Positions 1-7,128 are shown, counted from the stretch's first letter. The stretch: DNA of 10,960 nucleotides from Lutibacter sp. (GCA_003516285.1 DPCK01000148.1:1-10960), one strand, 5' to 3'. Notes: generated from the sequence alone by a model not told the origin. Made by a program: numbers and translations.

Positions 1-65
1 CTAAATCACCCACCGCTGACAAAGACGAATTGTTGAAAACTTTATTTAAGAACTTGCTTAAATAA
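1..65 (+). CDS. Possible C-terminal tail of an upstream gene (partial)
   Basis: The frame starting at base 3 is open for 20 codons and stops with TAA at 63-65. It would encode a charged, helix-like tail ending LLKTLFKNLLK. The start lies outside the window, so neither family nor function can be named. Its last codons coincide with the palindromic operator and the -33 element of the mer promoter. If the gene is real, the mer control region is therefore embedded in its 3' end. Twenty open codons can also occur by chance. Confidence 0.35.
   Translation, partial: KSPTADKDELLKTLFKNLLK
42..65. promoter_or_regulatory. Palindromic operator of the mer operon (ArsR-type)
   Basis: A perfect 9-bp inverted repeat, TTATTTAAG at 42-50 and CTTAAATAA at 57-65, is separated by 6 bp that contain the -33 TTG. 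Dyads of this kind overlapping the promoter are the usual targets of ArsR/SmtB repressors, which leave the DNA on binding metal. The repressor gene follows at 116, so autoregulation is inferred. A copy identical at 21 of 23 bases lies at 1113-1135. Confidence 0.7.
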
Positions 66-85
66 GAAAACTATTTATATCTTTG
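54..85 (+). promoter_or_regulatory. Bacteroidota-type promoter of the mer operon
   Basis: TTG at 54-56 and TATCTTTG at 78-85 match the Bacteroidota sigma-ABfr promoter (-33 TTG, -7 TAnnTTTG) with 21 bp between them. The first gene starts about 30 bp downstream of the -7 box. The -33 element sits in the spacer of the operator palindrome, so a bound repressor would block RNA polymerase directly. Confidence 0.7.
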
Positions 86-115
86 TTGCGTTATTAAATC
101 CTAAACAGGAATATT

Positions 116-493
116 ATGGAAAACAATCAATCGTGTATCAGAGTGTTTGCCGACAAGGTGCAGATAGACAATTGTCGTGAAATACTTCAAATCAATGACA
201 AGGCATTCAGCCAACTGAGTGGACTTTTAGCATTGGCAGGGAACGAAGTAAGGTTGAAAATCTTATTTCTATTAGAAGAAGAAAACGAACTTTGTCCTTG
301 CGACCTTTCAGACATTCTCGGTATGAGCATCCCTGCCGTTTCGCAACACCTTAGAAAACTAAAAGACGGAAACGTTATTGAAGGAAGAAGAGAAGGACAA
401 ACCATCTTCTACTCTTTGAAACAAGAGCAACTGACTTTACTTCGTCCATTTTTTAAACACATCATAAACAATTCAAAAAAGGAAACAGTATGA
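116..493 (+). CDS. ArsR/SmtB-family metal-responsive repressor of the mer operon
   Basis: This 125-residue protein has the normal length for an ArsR/SmtB winged-helix repressor. Residues 33-100 form the DNA-binding domain, with the recognition helix around 71-83 (SIPAVSQHLRKL) and the beta wing at 88-99. Cys60 and Cys62 lie in a CPCDL motif, equivalent to the metal-binding ELCVCDL segment of helix alpha-3 in ArsR and CadC. Extra cysteines at 7 and 20 in the N-terminal arm give a CadC-like set of four thiol ligands. As first gene of the mer operon it most likely represses the promoter at 54-85 and releases it when Hg(II), or another soft metal, binds. Classical mer operons use an unrelated MerR activator, and none is present here. 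Its stop overlaps the next start (ATGA at 490-493), so the two genes are translationally coupled. The metal actually sensed is inferred from context. Confidence 0.9.
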   Translation: MENNQSCIRVFADKVQIDNCREILQINDKAFSQLSGLLALAGNEVRLKILFLLEEENELCPCDLSDILGMSIPAVSQHLRKLKDGNVIEGRREGQTIFYSLKQEQLTLLRPFFKHIINNSKKETV

Positions 494-1095
494 ACAAGAA
501 AAACAACAAACTTGTCGGAGCGGGAGTGCTTTCGGCAGTAGCTGCATCACTTTGCTGCATTACCCCTGTATTGGCTCTAATTTCAGGAGCATCAGGAGTA
601 GCATCTACATTTTCGTGGATGGAACCAGCAAGACCTTATCTTATCGGCATCACCGTTTTGGTATTGGGCTTTGCTTGGTATCAGAAACTCAAACCACGAA
701 CAGCCGAAGAAATTCAATGTGATTGCGAAGAAGACGAAAAGAAACCTTTTATGCAGACCAAAACATTTTTGGGAATTGTAACCATATTTGCAGCCTTGAT
801 GCTCGCTTTTCCAAATTATGCACACATTTTCTATCCTTCAAACGACAACAAGGAAATTATAATCGTCAATGCCTCGGACATCCAAACAGTAACTTTTGAT
901 GTAAAAGGAATGACTTGCAATGGTTGTGCTTCACACGTAGAAAATGACGTGAACAAATTACCAGGCATTGTTAAGGTAGATGCAATTTATGAAGAAGCGA
1001 CTGCCAAAGTAGAATTTGACCAAACCAAAGTGAGTGTTGCTCAAATTGAAGAAGCTATCAACGGTACAGGTTACAAAGTGGTTGGCAAGAAATAG
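490..1095 (+). CDS. merTP: Mercuric transport protein MerTP (MerT-MerP fusion)
   Basis: A 201-residue inner-membrane protein carries Hg(II) into the cytoplasm for reduction by MerA. Transmembrane helix 1 (about 8-33) carries the vicinal pair Cys22-Cys23 typical of MerT. Helix 2 spans about 50-64, and a cytoplasmic loop follows with a second thiol pair, Cys77 and Cys79 (CDC). Helix 3 spans about 91-108. From about 133 to 198 there is a heavy-metal-associated (HMA) domain with GMTCNGC (Cys143, Cys146), which in most mer operons is the separate periplasmic MerP. The predicted topology puts this domain in the periplasm, where it would hand Hg(II) to the Cys22-Cys23 pair. The start overlaps the repressor stop by 4 bp. 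The fused form is known from Bacteroidota. The fusion is direct from sequence; topology is inferred. Confidence 0.9.
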   Translation: MNKKNNKLVGAGVLSAVAASLCCITPVLALISGASGVASTFSWMEPARPYLIGITVLVLGFAWYQKLKPRTAEEIQCDCEEDEKKPFMQTKTFLGIVTIFAALMLAFPNYAHIFYPSNDNKEIIIVNASDIQTVTFDVKGMTCNGCASHVENDVNKLPGIVKVDAIYEEATAKVEFDQTKVSVAQIEEAINGTGYKVVGKK

Positions 1096-1112
1096 TATTT
1101 TTTTGCCTTTTG

Positions 1113-1135
1113 TATTTAAGAACTTAATTAAATAA
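1113..1135. promoter_or_regulatory. Second copy of the mer operator sequence, upstream of the merP-like gene
   Basis: Twenty-one of 23 bases match the operator region at 43-65, including the TATTTAAGAACTT block and the TTAAATAA end. The dyad is weaker here: the GTATTTAAG and ATTAAATAA arms pair at 7 of 9 positions. It lies 7 bp before the ATG at 1143, and I see no TAnnTTTG box in the usual place. It may be a secondary repressor site inside the operon or a relic of a duplicated control region. Confidence 0.5.
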
Positions 1136-1142
1136 TTACACA

Positions 1143-1502
1143 ATGAAAAAGAATTTAATTCTATTGAGTGCTTTGTTCCTAATTGGAATTACTCAGGTCA
1201 ATGCTCAATGTTGCAAACCGACTGACAGTAAAGCACAAACAGTAAATACAACCCAGCAAGAAGGTAAGACCCTGAAATTGAAAATCACGGGAATGACTTG
1301 TGCAGGTTGTTCCAACCATATTTCAAATGCCCTCAAAGAAGTGGACGGCATTATTGACCACAAAGTGGAATATCCGGGCGATTTGGCAGCTATACAATAC
1401 GACCCGAAGAAAACAAATCCTGATGCAATCATCAAGGTTATTGAGCAGACAGGCTATAAAGCCGAAATCATTAAAGAAAATAAAAAAGAGAAATCATTAT
1501 GA
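1143..1502 (+). CDS. Secreted MerP-like heavy-metal-binding protein
   Basis: This 119-residue protein starts with a signal peptide (basic start, hydrophobic 4-16, probable cleavage after the Ala at residue 21). The predicted mature end begins QCC, with adjacent cysteines 23 and 24. A linker of about 20 residues leads to one HMA domain (about 43-110) with GMTCAGC (Cys53, Cys56), the Hg(II)/Cu(I)-binding loop of MerP and copper chaperones. It probably scavenges Hg(II) in the periplasm and passes it to MerTP. It is thus a second periplasmic mercury binder beside the HMA domain fused to MerTP. An operator-like sequence lies just upstream. The stop overlaps the merA start (ATGA at 1499-1502). MerP-like function is inferred from operon context; the domain alone would also suit copper. 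Confidence 0.82.
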   Translation: MKKNLILLSALFLIGITQVNAQCCKPTDSKAQTVNTTQQEGKTLKLKITGMTCAGCSNHISNALKEVDGIIDHKVEYPGDLAAIQYDPKKTNPDAIIKVIEQTGYKAEIIKENKKEKSL

Positions 1503-3151
1503 ACAAAGAAACCATAAAACTCGACATCACAGGTATGACCTGCGACCATTGTGCCACAGGCATTGAAAAATTGCTTACCAAAAACGAAGGCGTAAAAGAA
1601 GCCAAAGTGAGCTATCCAAAAGCTACTTGCGAATGTTCTTTTGACCCTTCAAAAACGAGCAAAGAAGAAATCATCAGCACAATCAATGACACAAAAAATT
1701 ATCGTGTAAAAAGTGAAATCCCTGAGAATGGAAACAGCGTAAATAATCAATTTGATTTAATCATTATCGGTGGCGGTTCGGCTGCATTTTCGGCAGCTAT
1801 CAAAGCCGAAAGTTTAGGTTTATCGATCTTAATGGTAAACGGTGGTTTAGACTTTGGCGGTACTTGTGTCAATGTAGGTTGTGTGCCTTCTAAAAATCTT
1901 ATTCGTGCAGGTGAAACGGCTTATCATGCTACGCATTCAAACTTTGAAGGCATCAAACCAAAAGGCGTTGACATTGATTTCGCTCAAATCATCAAAGACA
2001 AGAAAAAATTAGTAGCCACACTTCAAGAAAATAAATATATGGATGTGGTGAGCGATTTTGAAAACTTGACTATGCTAAAAGGTTGGGCAAAATTCAAAGA
2101 CAATAAAACCATTGAAGTTGATGGCAAGGAATATAAAGCCATCAAATTTTTAATTGCAACAGGGGCTACTACCAACATTCCGACTATTGAAGGATTGGAC
2201 AAAATTGACTACTTGACCAATATTTCCCTTTTCGATTTGGAAGAAAAACCAGAAAGCCTCACCATTATGGGAGCAGGTTACATCGGATTGGAAATTGCAA
2301 TGGCGTACAATCGTTTAGGAGTAAAAGTCCGCATTATTGAATTTACAGATCGAGTATTGCGAACACAAACCCCAGACATTAGCGAAGCATTGGAAACCCA
2401 AATGCGAAAAGAAGGAATTGAAATCTTACCTAATTTCAGAGCCGTGAAATTCGAGAAACAAGGAAATGAAACCATCATTCATTGTAAATGTCCTGACGGT
2501 TCATTTACCCAAATTGTAGAGAAAGGTAAGGTAGTAATTGCCACAGGAACAAAAGCCAATACAAACCAATTAGGAATAGAAAATATTGGTTTGGAACTCA
2601 CCAAAAGCGGCCATATCGCTGTAAATGAAAAGATGGAAACCAATCTATCCAATATTTACGCAGCAGGAGACGTAACCAACACCCCTGCATTTGTTTATAC
2701 AGCCGCCTTTGAAGGAAAAATAGCCGTTGAAAATGCTTTTTCAGGAACAGAAAAAAAAGCAGATTATTCCTCTTTGCCTTGGGTGGTGTTTACTGACCCG
2801 CAAATTGCAGGGGCAGGTTTGGACGAAGCACAGGCAGAAGCCAAAGGCATTCCGTTTGAAGTTTCAAAATTGGAACTTAAAGACGTTCCGAGAGCCATAG
2901 CAGCGAACGACACAAGGGGATTTATCAAACTCATTCGTAACACCGAAACAGACAAACTGATAGGTGCAAGAGTAGTCGCACCCGAAGGCGGAGAACTTAT
3001 CCAACAATTAAGTATGGCAATTAAATACGGAATAACGGTGAAAGATTTAGCAGACAGTTTCTACCCTTATTTGACTTTGGGAGAAGGTATAAAATTAGCA
3101 GCAATAACTTTCGGAAAAGACGTATCGAAATTGAGTTGTTGTGCCAGTTAA
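1499..3151 (+). CDS. merA: Mercuric reductase MerA
   Basis: A 550-residue cytoplasmic flavoenzyme reduces Hg(II) to volatile Hg(0) with NADPH. An N-terminal HMA domain (about 5-72, GMTCDHC, Cys15 and Cys18) receives the metal. A pyridine nucleotide-disulfide oxidoreductase core follows. It has the FAD-binding GGGSAAFSAA at 91-100, the redox-active disulfide in GGTCVNVGCVPSK (Cys123, Cys128), the NADPH-binding GAGYIGLEIA at 258-267, and a second FAD motif ending YAAGD at 387-391. The C-terminal half contains YPYLTLGEG (522-530), with Tyr where related disulfide reductases carry the catalytic His. The protein ends with the vicinal pair Cys547-Cys548, which takes Hg(II) from the surface to the active site. 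All diagnostic MerA cysteines are present, so the enzyme should be active. It closes the operon, and no organomercurial lyase follows. Confidence 0.97.
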   Translation: MNKETIKLDITGMTCDHCATGIEKLLTKNEGVKEAKVSYPKATCECSFDPSKTSKEEIISTINDTKNYRVKSEIPENGNSVNNQFDLIIIGGGSAAFSAAIKAESLGLSILMVNGGLDFGGTCVNVGCVPSKNLIRAGETAYHATHSNFEGIKPKGVDIDFAQIIKDKKKLVATLQENKYMDVVSDFENLTMLKGWAKFKDNKTIEVDGKEYKAIKFLIATGATTNIPTIEGLDKIDYLTNISLFDLEEKPESLTIMGAGYIGLEIAMAYNRLGVKVRIIEFTDRVLRTQTPDISEALETQMRKEGIEILPNFRAVKFEKQGNETIIHCKCPDGSFTQIVEKGKVVIATGTKANTNQLGIENIGLELTKSGHIAVNEKMETNLSNIYAAGDVTNTPAFVYTAAFEGKIAVENAFSGTEKKADYSSLPWVVFTDPQIAGAGLDEAQAEAKGIPFEVSKLELKDVPRAIAANDTRGFIKLIRNTETDKLIGARVVAPEGGELIQQLSMAIKYGITVKDLADSFYPYLTLGEGIKLAAITFGKDVSKLSCCAS

Positions 3152-3160
3152 TCCGACCCA

Positions 3161-3226
3161 AAGGCACACACTCTTGCAAGTCGCACCAGCCTATGCTTGA
3201 CCAAAACTTGCAATAGAGAGTGCCTT
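3161..3226. repeat. Hairpin element F1 (conserved loop, covarying stem)
   Basis: Arms 3161-3181 and 3206-3226 pair over 21 bp with three mismatches around a 24-nt loop (3182-3205). The loop contains CGCACCAGCCTATGCT, whose AGC and GCT can form an apical mini-stem. Two mismatches are A-A pairs flanking one C-G pair, as in F2 (5008-5066) and F3 (9083-9143), although the rest of the stem differs. No T-tract follows the right arm, so this is not an obvious intrinsic terminator of the mer operon. Confidence 0.75.
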
Positions 3227-3288
3227 CCCTACCTCAAAAAATCCTACCTTTGAAAATTGACTAAACCGACTGAAAATAAAGGGCGAAC

Positions 3289-3419
3289 GCACAACATCGT
3301 ATATAAAACATTTGGCAGTCAGTGTGTTATCGAGCATTTCAGCCCGTATCAAAAGTAGTTGTAACTTGACAGGAAAGTGCTTCGAAATGCCAAACGTTTC
3401 ATATACGTAACCGTTGGGC
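3289..3419 (+). repeat. attC-like recombination site A (mer side of cassette 1)
   Basis: A 131-bp imperfect palindrome opens with GCACAAC (3289-3295) and closes with GTTGGGC (3413-3419), resembling integron attC boxes R'' (RYYYAAC) and R' (GTTRRRY). Inner arms 3298-3317 and 3388-3407 are complementary at 18 of 20 positions, and the centre continues an imperfect fold-back. The sequence differs from sites B, C and D, but length and architecture agree. Its closing box matches the opening box of site B, not its own opening box. Confidence 0.65.
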
Positions 3420-4232
3420 AATATTAAAAAAAAACTTCTATGGAATATGAAATTTACCGTGATAATAATAAAATTAGACTTGAGAATTTACCTTCAAAAT
3501 GTCCGAATTGTCATAGATCTATAACACCTACACCTCTATTTGGACATTATTGTGAAACAGATGATCTAACTGAGGTTTTATTATTTTGTCCTGACAATAA
3601 ATGCCGAAAATCATTTATTGGATATTATGCACATATTGGAAATAATTATCACCAATTTATAGAAAAAACGAGTAAAGGAACTATTGTTGGAAGAAAGTTT
3701 TCTGAACCAATTAATGAAATTTCTAATAATTTTGTAAGCATTTATAATGAATCTTTTATAGCTGAACAGCAAGAATTAAATCAAATTTGTGGAGTTGGAT
3801 TTAGAAAATCTTTAGAATTTTTAATAAAAGATTATTGCATATCAATAAATAAAGATAAAGAAGAAATAATTAAAAAAAGTTCACTTTCTCATTGTATAAA
3901 TAACTTTGTTTCAGACTCAAGAATTCAATCAGTTGCAAAACGTGCTTCTTGGTTAGGAAATGACGAAACTCATTATACAAAAATTTGGGAAGATAAAAAT
4001 TTGAGAGATTTAAAAAGCTTAATAGACTTAACTATCCATTGGATTGAGATGGATAAATTGACTTTAAGTTTTGAGGAAGATATGCCAGATGGAAAAAAAT
4101 AACATTGCCCAACACCGTATATAATTTATGCTCAAATCGGATTTAGTAGAAACTGATAAACATTCAATAAAAATATTGCTACGGCGGAAAAATCTCCGAT
4201 TTTTACGTCGCACAAATCATTATACGAACACG
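3414..4232 (+). mobile_element. Integron-like gene cassette 1 (DUF4145 protein)
   Basis: By integron logic (cut after the G of GTT) this 819-bp unit runs from the right box of site A through one gene to the right end of site B. Its ends are perfect 10-bp inverted repeats, GTTGGGCAAT at 3413-3422 and ATTGCCCAAC at 4104-4113. The gene almost fills the space, with its stop at 4102. No promoter is seen between the box and the start codon. Confidence 0.55.
3440..4102 (+). CDS. DUF4145-type protein with N-terminal zinc ribbon
   Basis: This 220-residue cytoplasmic protein has an N-terminal four-cysteine knuckle: CPNC at 21-24, then Cys50 and Cys55 (CPDNKC). This is a probable zinc ribbon. The C-terminal half is helical and carries the segment RASWLGNDETHY (168-179) followed by WEDKNLRDLKSLI, which I recognise as typical of DUF4145. 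Proteins of that family occur alone in accessory regions and beside or fused to restriction enzymes, but their activity is unknown. The ATG lies 20 bp after the right box of site A and the stop 4 bp before the R'' box of site B, so the gene fills a single cassette. It is more AT-rich than the mer operon, consistent with a separate origin. The family assignment is from memory of the motif. Confidence 0.8.
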   Translation: MEYEIYRDNNKIRLENLPSKCPNCHRSITPTPLFGHYCETDDLTEVLLFCPDNKCRKSFIGYYAHIGNNYHQFIEKTSKGTIVGRKFSEPINEISNNFVSIYNESFIAEQQELNQICGVGFRKSLEFLIKDYCISINKDKEEIIKKSSLSHCINNFVSDSRIQSVAKRASWLGNDETHYTKIWEDKNLRDLKSLIDLTIHWIEMDKLTLSFEEDMPDGKK

Positions 4233-4238
4233 TTACCC
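4107..4238 (+). repeat. attC-like recombination site B
   Basis: A 132-bp site opens with GCCCAAC (4107-4113) and closes with GTTACCC (4232-4238). The core, from the GACAAACATT-like segment to GTCGCACAAATC, is nearly identical in sites C and D. It contains two small hairpins: CAATA with TATTG, and AAAAATC with GATTTTT. The outer arms fold back imperfectly. The closing box does not pair with its own opening box but exactly with that of site C (GGGTAAC). Confidence 0.7.
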
Positions 4239-4965
4239 AACATTTGACAAAAATGCTTCGACAGATAAATATTGAACTTATTAACAGAATGAGAAAGCCC
4301 AAAGAAGGGAATAGTTTTCTGAATGGAATAATAAGTATTTTAATCTTTATTCTCTATCCAATAATTATAGTTGTTGGAATTATAATTATGTTGATTTTAG
4401 GAATATTTACATTTTTTCAAAGATTATTTTCCAAACCAGATTTTAAAATAGAATCTCAATCAACTGATATTGAACAATGGAGTAGTTTAACAAACTTCAG
4501 CGGAATAAATATTTACCAAAAGTATGTTAGTGAAATCAGATATGGACCAGCTTATCTGAATCTGAAAAGCGAACCCGAAATTGACTATCTGAATAATAAG
4601 TTATTTGGAGATTGGTTTTTTACTTATTCGAATGGAATTTTACTTCAACAATGGAATTCGACAGAAAAGCCAAATACTAATCTGATTTTTATCGGAATTG
4701 ACAATCTCAAAATTCAAGTTTTGGAAAAAAATATTCCATCTGTAAATTGGGAAATAGTAGAAACGAAAGACAGAACCTTGGAATTGAATTGCGACACAGG
4801 AAAAGAGGTTTTGACATATAAAATAGAAATAAAAACGTTGGGTAACACCTCATAAAATTTATGCTTACATTTAAACTAAATATAAACCGACAAACATTCA
4901 ATAAAAATATTGCTTCGGCGGAAAAATCTCCGATTTTTACGTCGCACAAATCTTATAAAAACTCG
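4233..4965 (+). mobile_element. Integron-like gene cassette 2 (membrane protein)
   Basis: A 733-bp unit between sites B and C. Its ends are perfect 10-bp inverted repeats, GTTACCCAAC (4232-4241) and GTTGGGTAAC (4837-4846). The box GTTACCC breaks the attC consensus GTTRRRY, yet the change is mirrored at the other end. It holds one gene. Confidence 0.55.
4253..4855 (+). CDS. Membrane-anchored protein of unknown function
   Basis: This 200-residue protein is not recognised. A basic N-terminus is followed by a strongly hydrophobic stretch (about 25-55), long enough for two closely spaced transmembrane helices or a hairpin. A polar domain of about 140 residues follows, with no cysteine pair or catalytic motif that I can identify. 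I chose the ATG at 4253 over an in-frame TTG at 4244, because the TTG falls within a few bases of the site B box. The last codons run into the opening box of site C, and the TAA at 4853-4855 lies inside the site. The C-terminal residues LGNTS are therefore specified by recombination-site sequence. Confidence 0.7.
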   Translation: MLRQINIELINRMRKPKEGNSFLNGIISILIFILYPIIIVVGIIIMLILGIFTFFQRLFSKPDFKIESQSTDIEQWSSLTNFSGINIYQKYVSEIRYGPAYLNLKSEPEIDYLNNKLFGDWFFTYSNGILLQQWNSTEKPNTNLIFIGIDNLKIQVLEKNIPSVNWEIVETKDRTLELNCDTGKEVLTYKIEIKTLGNTS

Positions 4966-4971
4966 TTGTAC
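4840..4971 (+). repeat. attC-like recombination site C
   Basis: A 132-bp site opens with GGGTAAC (4840-4846) and closes with GTTGTAC (4965-4971). It is nearly the same as site D over most of its length and shares its core with B. Outer arms such as CATAAAATTTATGC and GCACAAATCTTATAAAA fold back on each other. The stop codon of the gene at 4253 lies inside it. The closing box pairs exactly with the opening box of site E, more than 4 kb downstream. Confidence 0.7.
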
Positions 4972-5007
4972 ACTAGCCGACAAAAAAAGAAAAACCAACC
5001 GCACGTA

Positions 5008-5066
5008 AAAGCACATTTGGTTTTTCCAACCGCATAAGCCAACGCTCAAAAAACCAAAAGAGCTTT
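5008..5066. repeat. Hairpin element F2 (conserved loop, covarying stem)
   Basis: Arms 5008-5025 and 5049-5066 pair at 16 of 18 positions around a 23-nt loop containing CGCATAAGCCAACGCT. Both mismatches are A-A and sit on either side of one C-G pair, as in F1 and F3. The stem sequence (TTTGGTTTTT) is unrelated to the F1 stem (TTGCAAGT). It sits just inside the left end of cassette 3, whereas F1 and F3 sit just before a site. The rest of 4972-5229 shows no recognisable gene or promoter. Confidence 0.75.
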
Positions 5067-5229
5067 CACTTCCCCTCCGCCACCCAAATAGAATAATTGA
5101 ATTTTTTACAATGATTATCGAGGTAAATAAAAATATCTTGATTACATTAGAGGCTTTGAAAAATTGCCTGTAATTAAAAGGCAAAATCTTGAAAGAAAAA
5201 GAATTGATAATATCAAACAAAACCGTAAA

Positions 5230-7128
5230 GTGAGTAAGAACGAAAGAAAAACAGATTTTTTCATTGGAAAGTTACTGGATTTAGCAAAAATCAAGTATAC
5301 ACCAAACGGGAGCAGTATAAAAGAAATTCACACATCTTTAAAATCTGCTTCTAAAAAGGGAACAGGACGTGTTGGTTTTCCTGAATTTGTAGGAATTTCT
5401 AATGATTTTATTATTGTTATTGAGGATAAAGCTGACATTGATAAACAAGCCTGTTTTGTTAATGAGGATAGTGAAGAATATAAAACAGATTTAAAGTCAT
5501 TAAAAGATTTTGCAGAAAATGGAGCTTTACATTACGGAAAACACATCATTGAAAATACCAATTTCAAAAAAGTCTTTGCTTTTGGATGCTCCGGTGACGA
5601 AAAACACCACGTAATCAGACCGATTTTCATTGACCAAAACGGCTACAAACTTTTAAAACCAGTTGAAAATTTCGAAAACTTCTCGACTGACAACATTGAA
5701 AAATATTACAAAGAGCAAGTTCTCGAAGAAACACCAGCAGAAACTTTAGAATTAGAAGAAGTTTTAAAAAAATCGGCTGAACTTCACGAAGCATTAAGAA
5801 ACTATGGACAATTGGGAGATTCTGAAAAACCACTTGTAGTTTCTGCCATTCTTTTAGCATTACGAGAAGATTCAAACATTGCCGACCAATTAAAAGGCGA
5901 CAACTTAAAGACTGACGGAAAAATAATTTATGATGCTCTTTCTACACATATGACTCGTGTTGAAGTAAAACCTGAAATGAAAAAAGAACAGGTTTTAGCT
6001 CAATTTGACATCATCAAAAACAGAACGCTACTCAACCAAGTTGACGAGCGTTTGGAGAAAACACCACTAAAATACTTTACTGAGTTTCTTCAAAAAAATG
6101 TGTATGCAAGTGTTGTTGCAAATTCTACGGAAGATGTTTTAGGTCGTTTTTATGGTGAGTTTATCCGTTATAGCGGTGGCGATGGACAAACTTTAGGAGT
6201 GGTTTTAACTCCACGTCATATTACCGAAATATTTTGTGATTTAGTGGATTTAAAACCTACTGACATTGTTTTTGACCCTTGTTGTGGAACAGGCGGATTT
6301 TTAATAGCTGCAATGCACAATATGTTAGAACAAACAACTAATAAAAAAGAAAAAGAAAATATTAAAAAAGACAGAATACATGGTATAGAAATTAGAGAGG
6401 ATATGTTTTCTATTGCCACAACTAACATGATTTTAAGAGGTGATGGTAAAAGCAATTTAATAAAAGATGACTTCTTAAGACAAGACACCGAAAAGCTTCG
6501 TGAGAATAAATACACCGTAGGTCTAATGAATCCTCCTTATTCTCAGGCTAAAGGAAAAGATACCGCTCATTTATCTGAAATTCATTTTATTGAGCATTTA
6601 TTGGACGGTTTGGCAGATAATGCACGATGTGTTGTAATTGTTCCTCAATCTACTATGGTTGGTAAAACCTCTGAAGATAAAAAAGTAAAAAAACACATTT
6701 TGACAAAGCACACTTTAGAAGGCGTAATCACACTTAGCAAAGAAACTTTTTACGGAGTAGGAACTAATCCTTGTATTGCAATTTTTACCGCACATAAACC
6801 GCATTCAGAAAAAAAATTCTGCAAATTCATCAACTATGAAGATGACGGTTTTACAGTGCGAAAGCACGTAGGTTTGGTAGAAACGGAAAGAGCAAAAGAA
6901 CGAAAAGCTCATTTGCTTAACTGTTGGTTACACGGAGCACCAGCTGAAACTAAGTTTATGGTAAAAACCACCATAGAACCCGAAGACGAATGGTTACACT
7001 CGTTTTACTATTTCAATGATGAAATGCCCAAAGTAGAAGATTTTGAAAACACTATTGCAGACTATCTCACTTTTGAATTTAATATGATAATGCAAGGCAA
7101 AAGTTACTTATTTGAAAACGTAGAATAA
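5230..7128 (+). CDS. BcgI-like type IIB restriction-modification subunit (nuclease plus adenine methyltransferase)
   Basis: Numbered from an in-frame TTG at 5164 the protein has 654 residues; from the preferred GTG at 5230 it has 632. The GTG places SKNERKTDFF at the N-terminus, as expected for this family. Residues 73-89 (PEF, then IEDK) form a PD-(D/E)XK-type nuclease motif with likely catalytic Glu74, Glu87 and Lys89. The methyltransferase follows: LTPRHITEIF at 348-357, AdoMet-binding DPCCGTGGFL at 371-380, catalytic NPPY at 456-459 and GVGTNPCIAIF at 531-541. One chain carrying cleavage and N6-adenine methylation, beside a separate specificity gene, matches BcgI subunit A in size and order. 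BcgI-type enzymes cut on both sides of a bipartite site. Alternatively it is a type I HsdM with an unusual N-terminus, but no hsdR is present. One base separates it from the next gene. Confidence 0.85.
   Translation: MSKNERKTDFFIGKLLDLAKIKYTPNGSSIKEIHTSLKSASKKGTGRVGFPEFVGISNDFIIVIEDKADIDKQACFVNEDSEEYKTDLKSLKDFAENGALHYGKHIIENTNFKKVFAFGCSGDEKHHVIRPIFIDQNGYKLLKPVENFENFSTDNIEKYYKEQVLEETPAETLELEEVLKKSAELHEALRNYGQLGDSEKPLVVSAILLALREDSNIADQLKGDNLKTDGKIIYDALSTHMTRVEVKPEMKKEQVLAQFDIIKNRTLLNQVDERLEKTPLKYFTEFLQKNVYASVVANSTEDVLGRFYGEFIRYSGGDGQTLGVVLTPRHITEIFCDLVDLKPTDIVFDPCCGTGGFLIAAMHNMLEQTTNKKEKENIKKDRIHGIEIREDMFSIATTNMILRGDGKSNLIKDDFLRQDTEKLRENKYTVGLMNPPYSQAKGKDTAHLSEIHFIEHLLDGLADNARCVVIVPQSTMVGKTSEDKKVKKHILTKHTLEGVITLSKETFYGVGTNPCIAIFTAHKPHSEKKFCKFINYEDDGFTVRKHVGLVETERAKERKAHLLNCWLHGAPAETKFMVKTTIEPEDEWLHSFYYFNDEMPKVEDFENTIADYLTFEFNMIMQGKSYLFENVE

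Noticed and set aside
3161..3226. Intrinsic transcription terminator after merA
   Set aside because: The stem is long enough, but no T-tract follows the right arm, and the same structure recurs elsewhere with a conserved loop and covarying stem.
3138..3295. GTTGTGC at the end of merA as the left mate of GCACAAC of site A, giving a mini-cassette
   Set aside because: The 7-mer is simply the Cys-Cys codons of the MerA C-terminus, and the match does not extend beyond seven bases, unlike the 10-15-bp matches of the other cassettes.
4244..4252. TTG at 4244 as start of the membrane protein gene
   Set aside because: It adds three residues directly next to the recombination box, and an ATG three codons later gives a normal basic N-terminus.
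5111..5173. Twenty-codon ORF before the RM gene (ATG at 5111)
   Set aside because: It is too short, without a recognisable motif or ribosome binding site, and overlaps the possible leader of the RM gene.
5627..6515. Minus-strand open frames within the RM genes, and others antisense to the mer genes
   Set aside because: They lie opposite well-supported coding genes, encode low-complexity protein and have no start signals or motifs.
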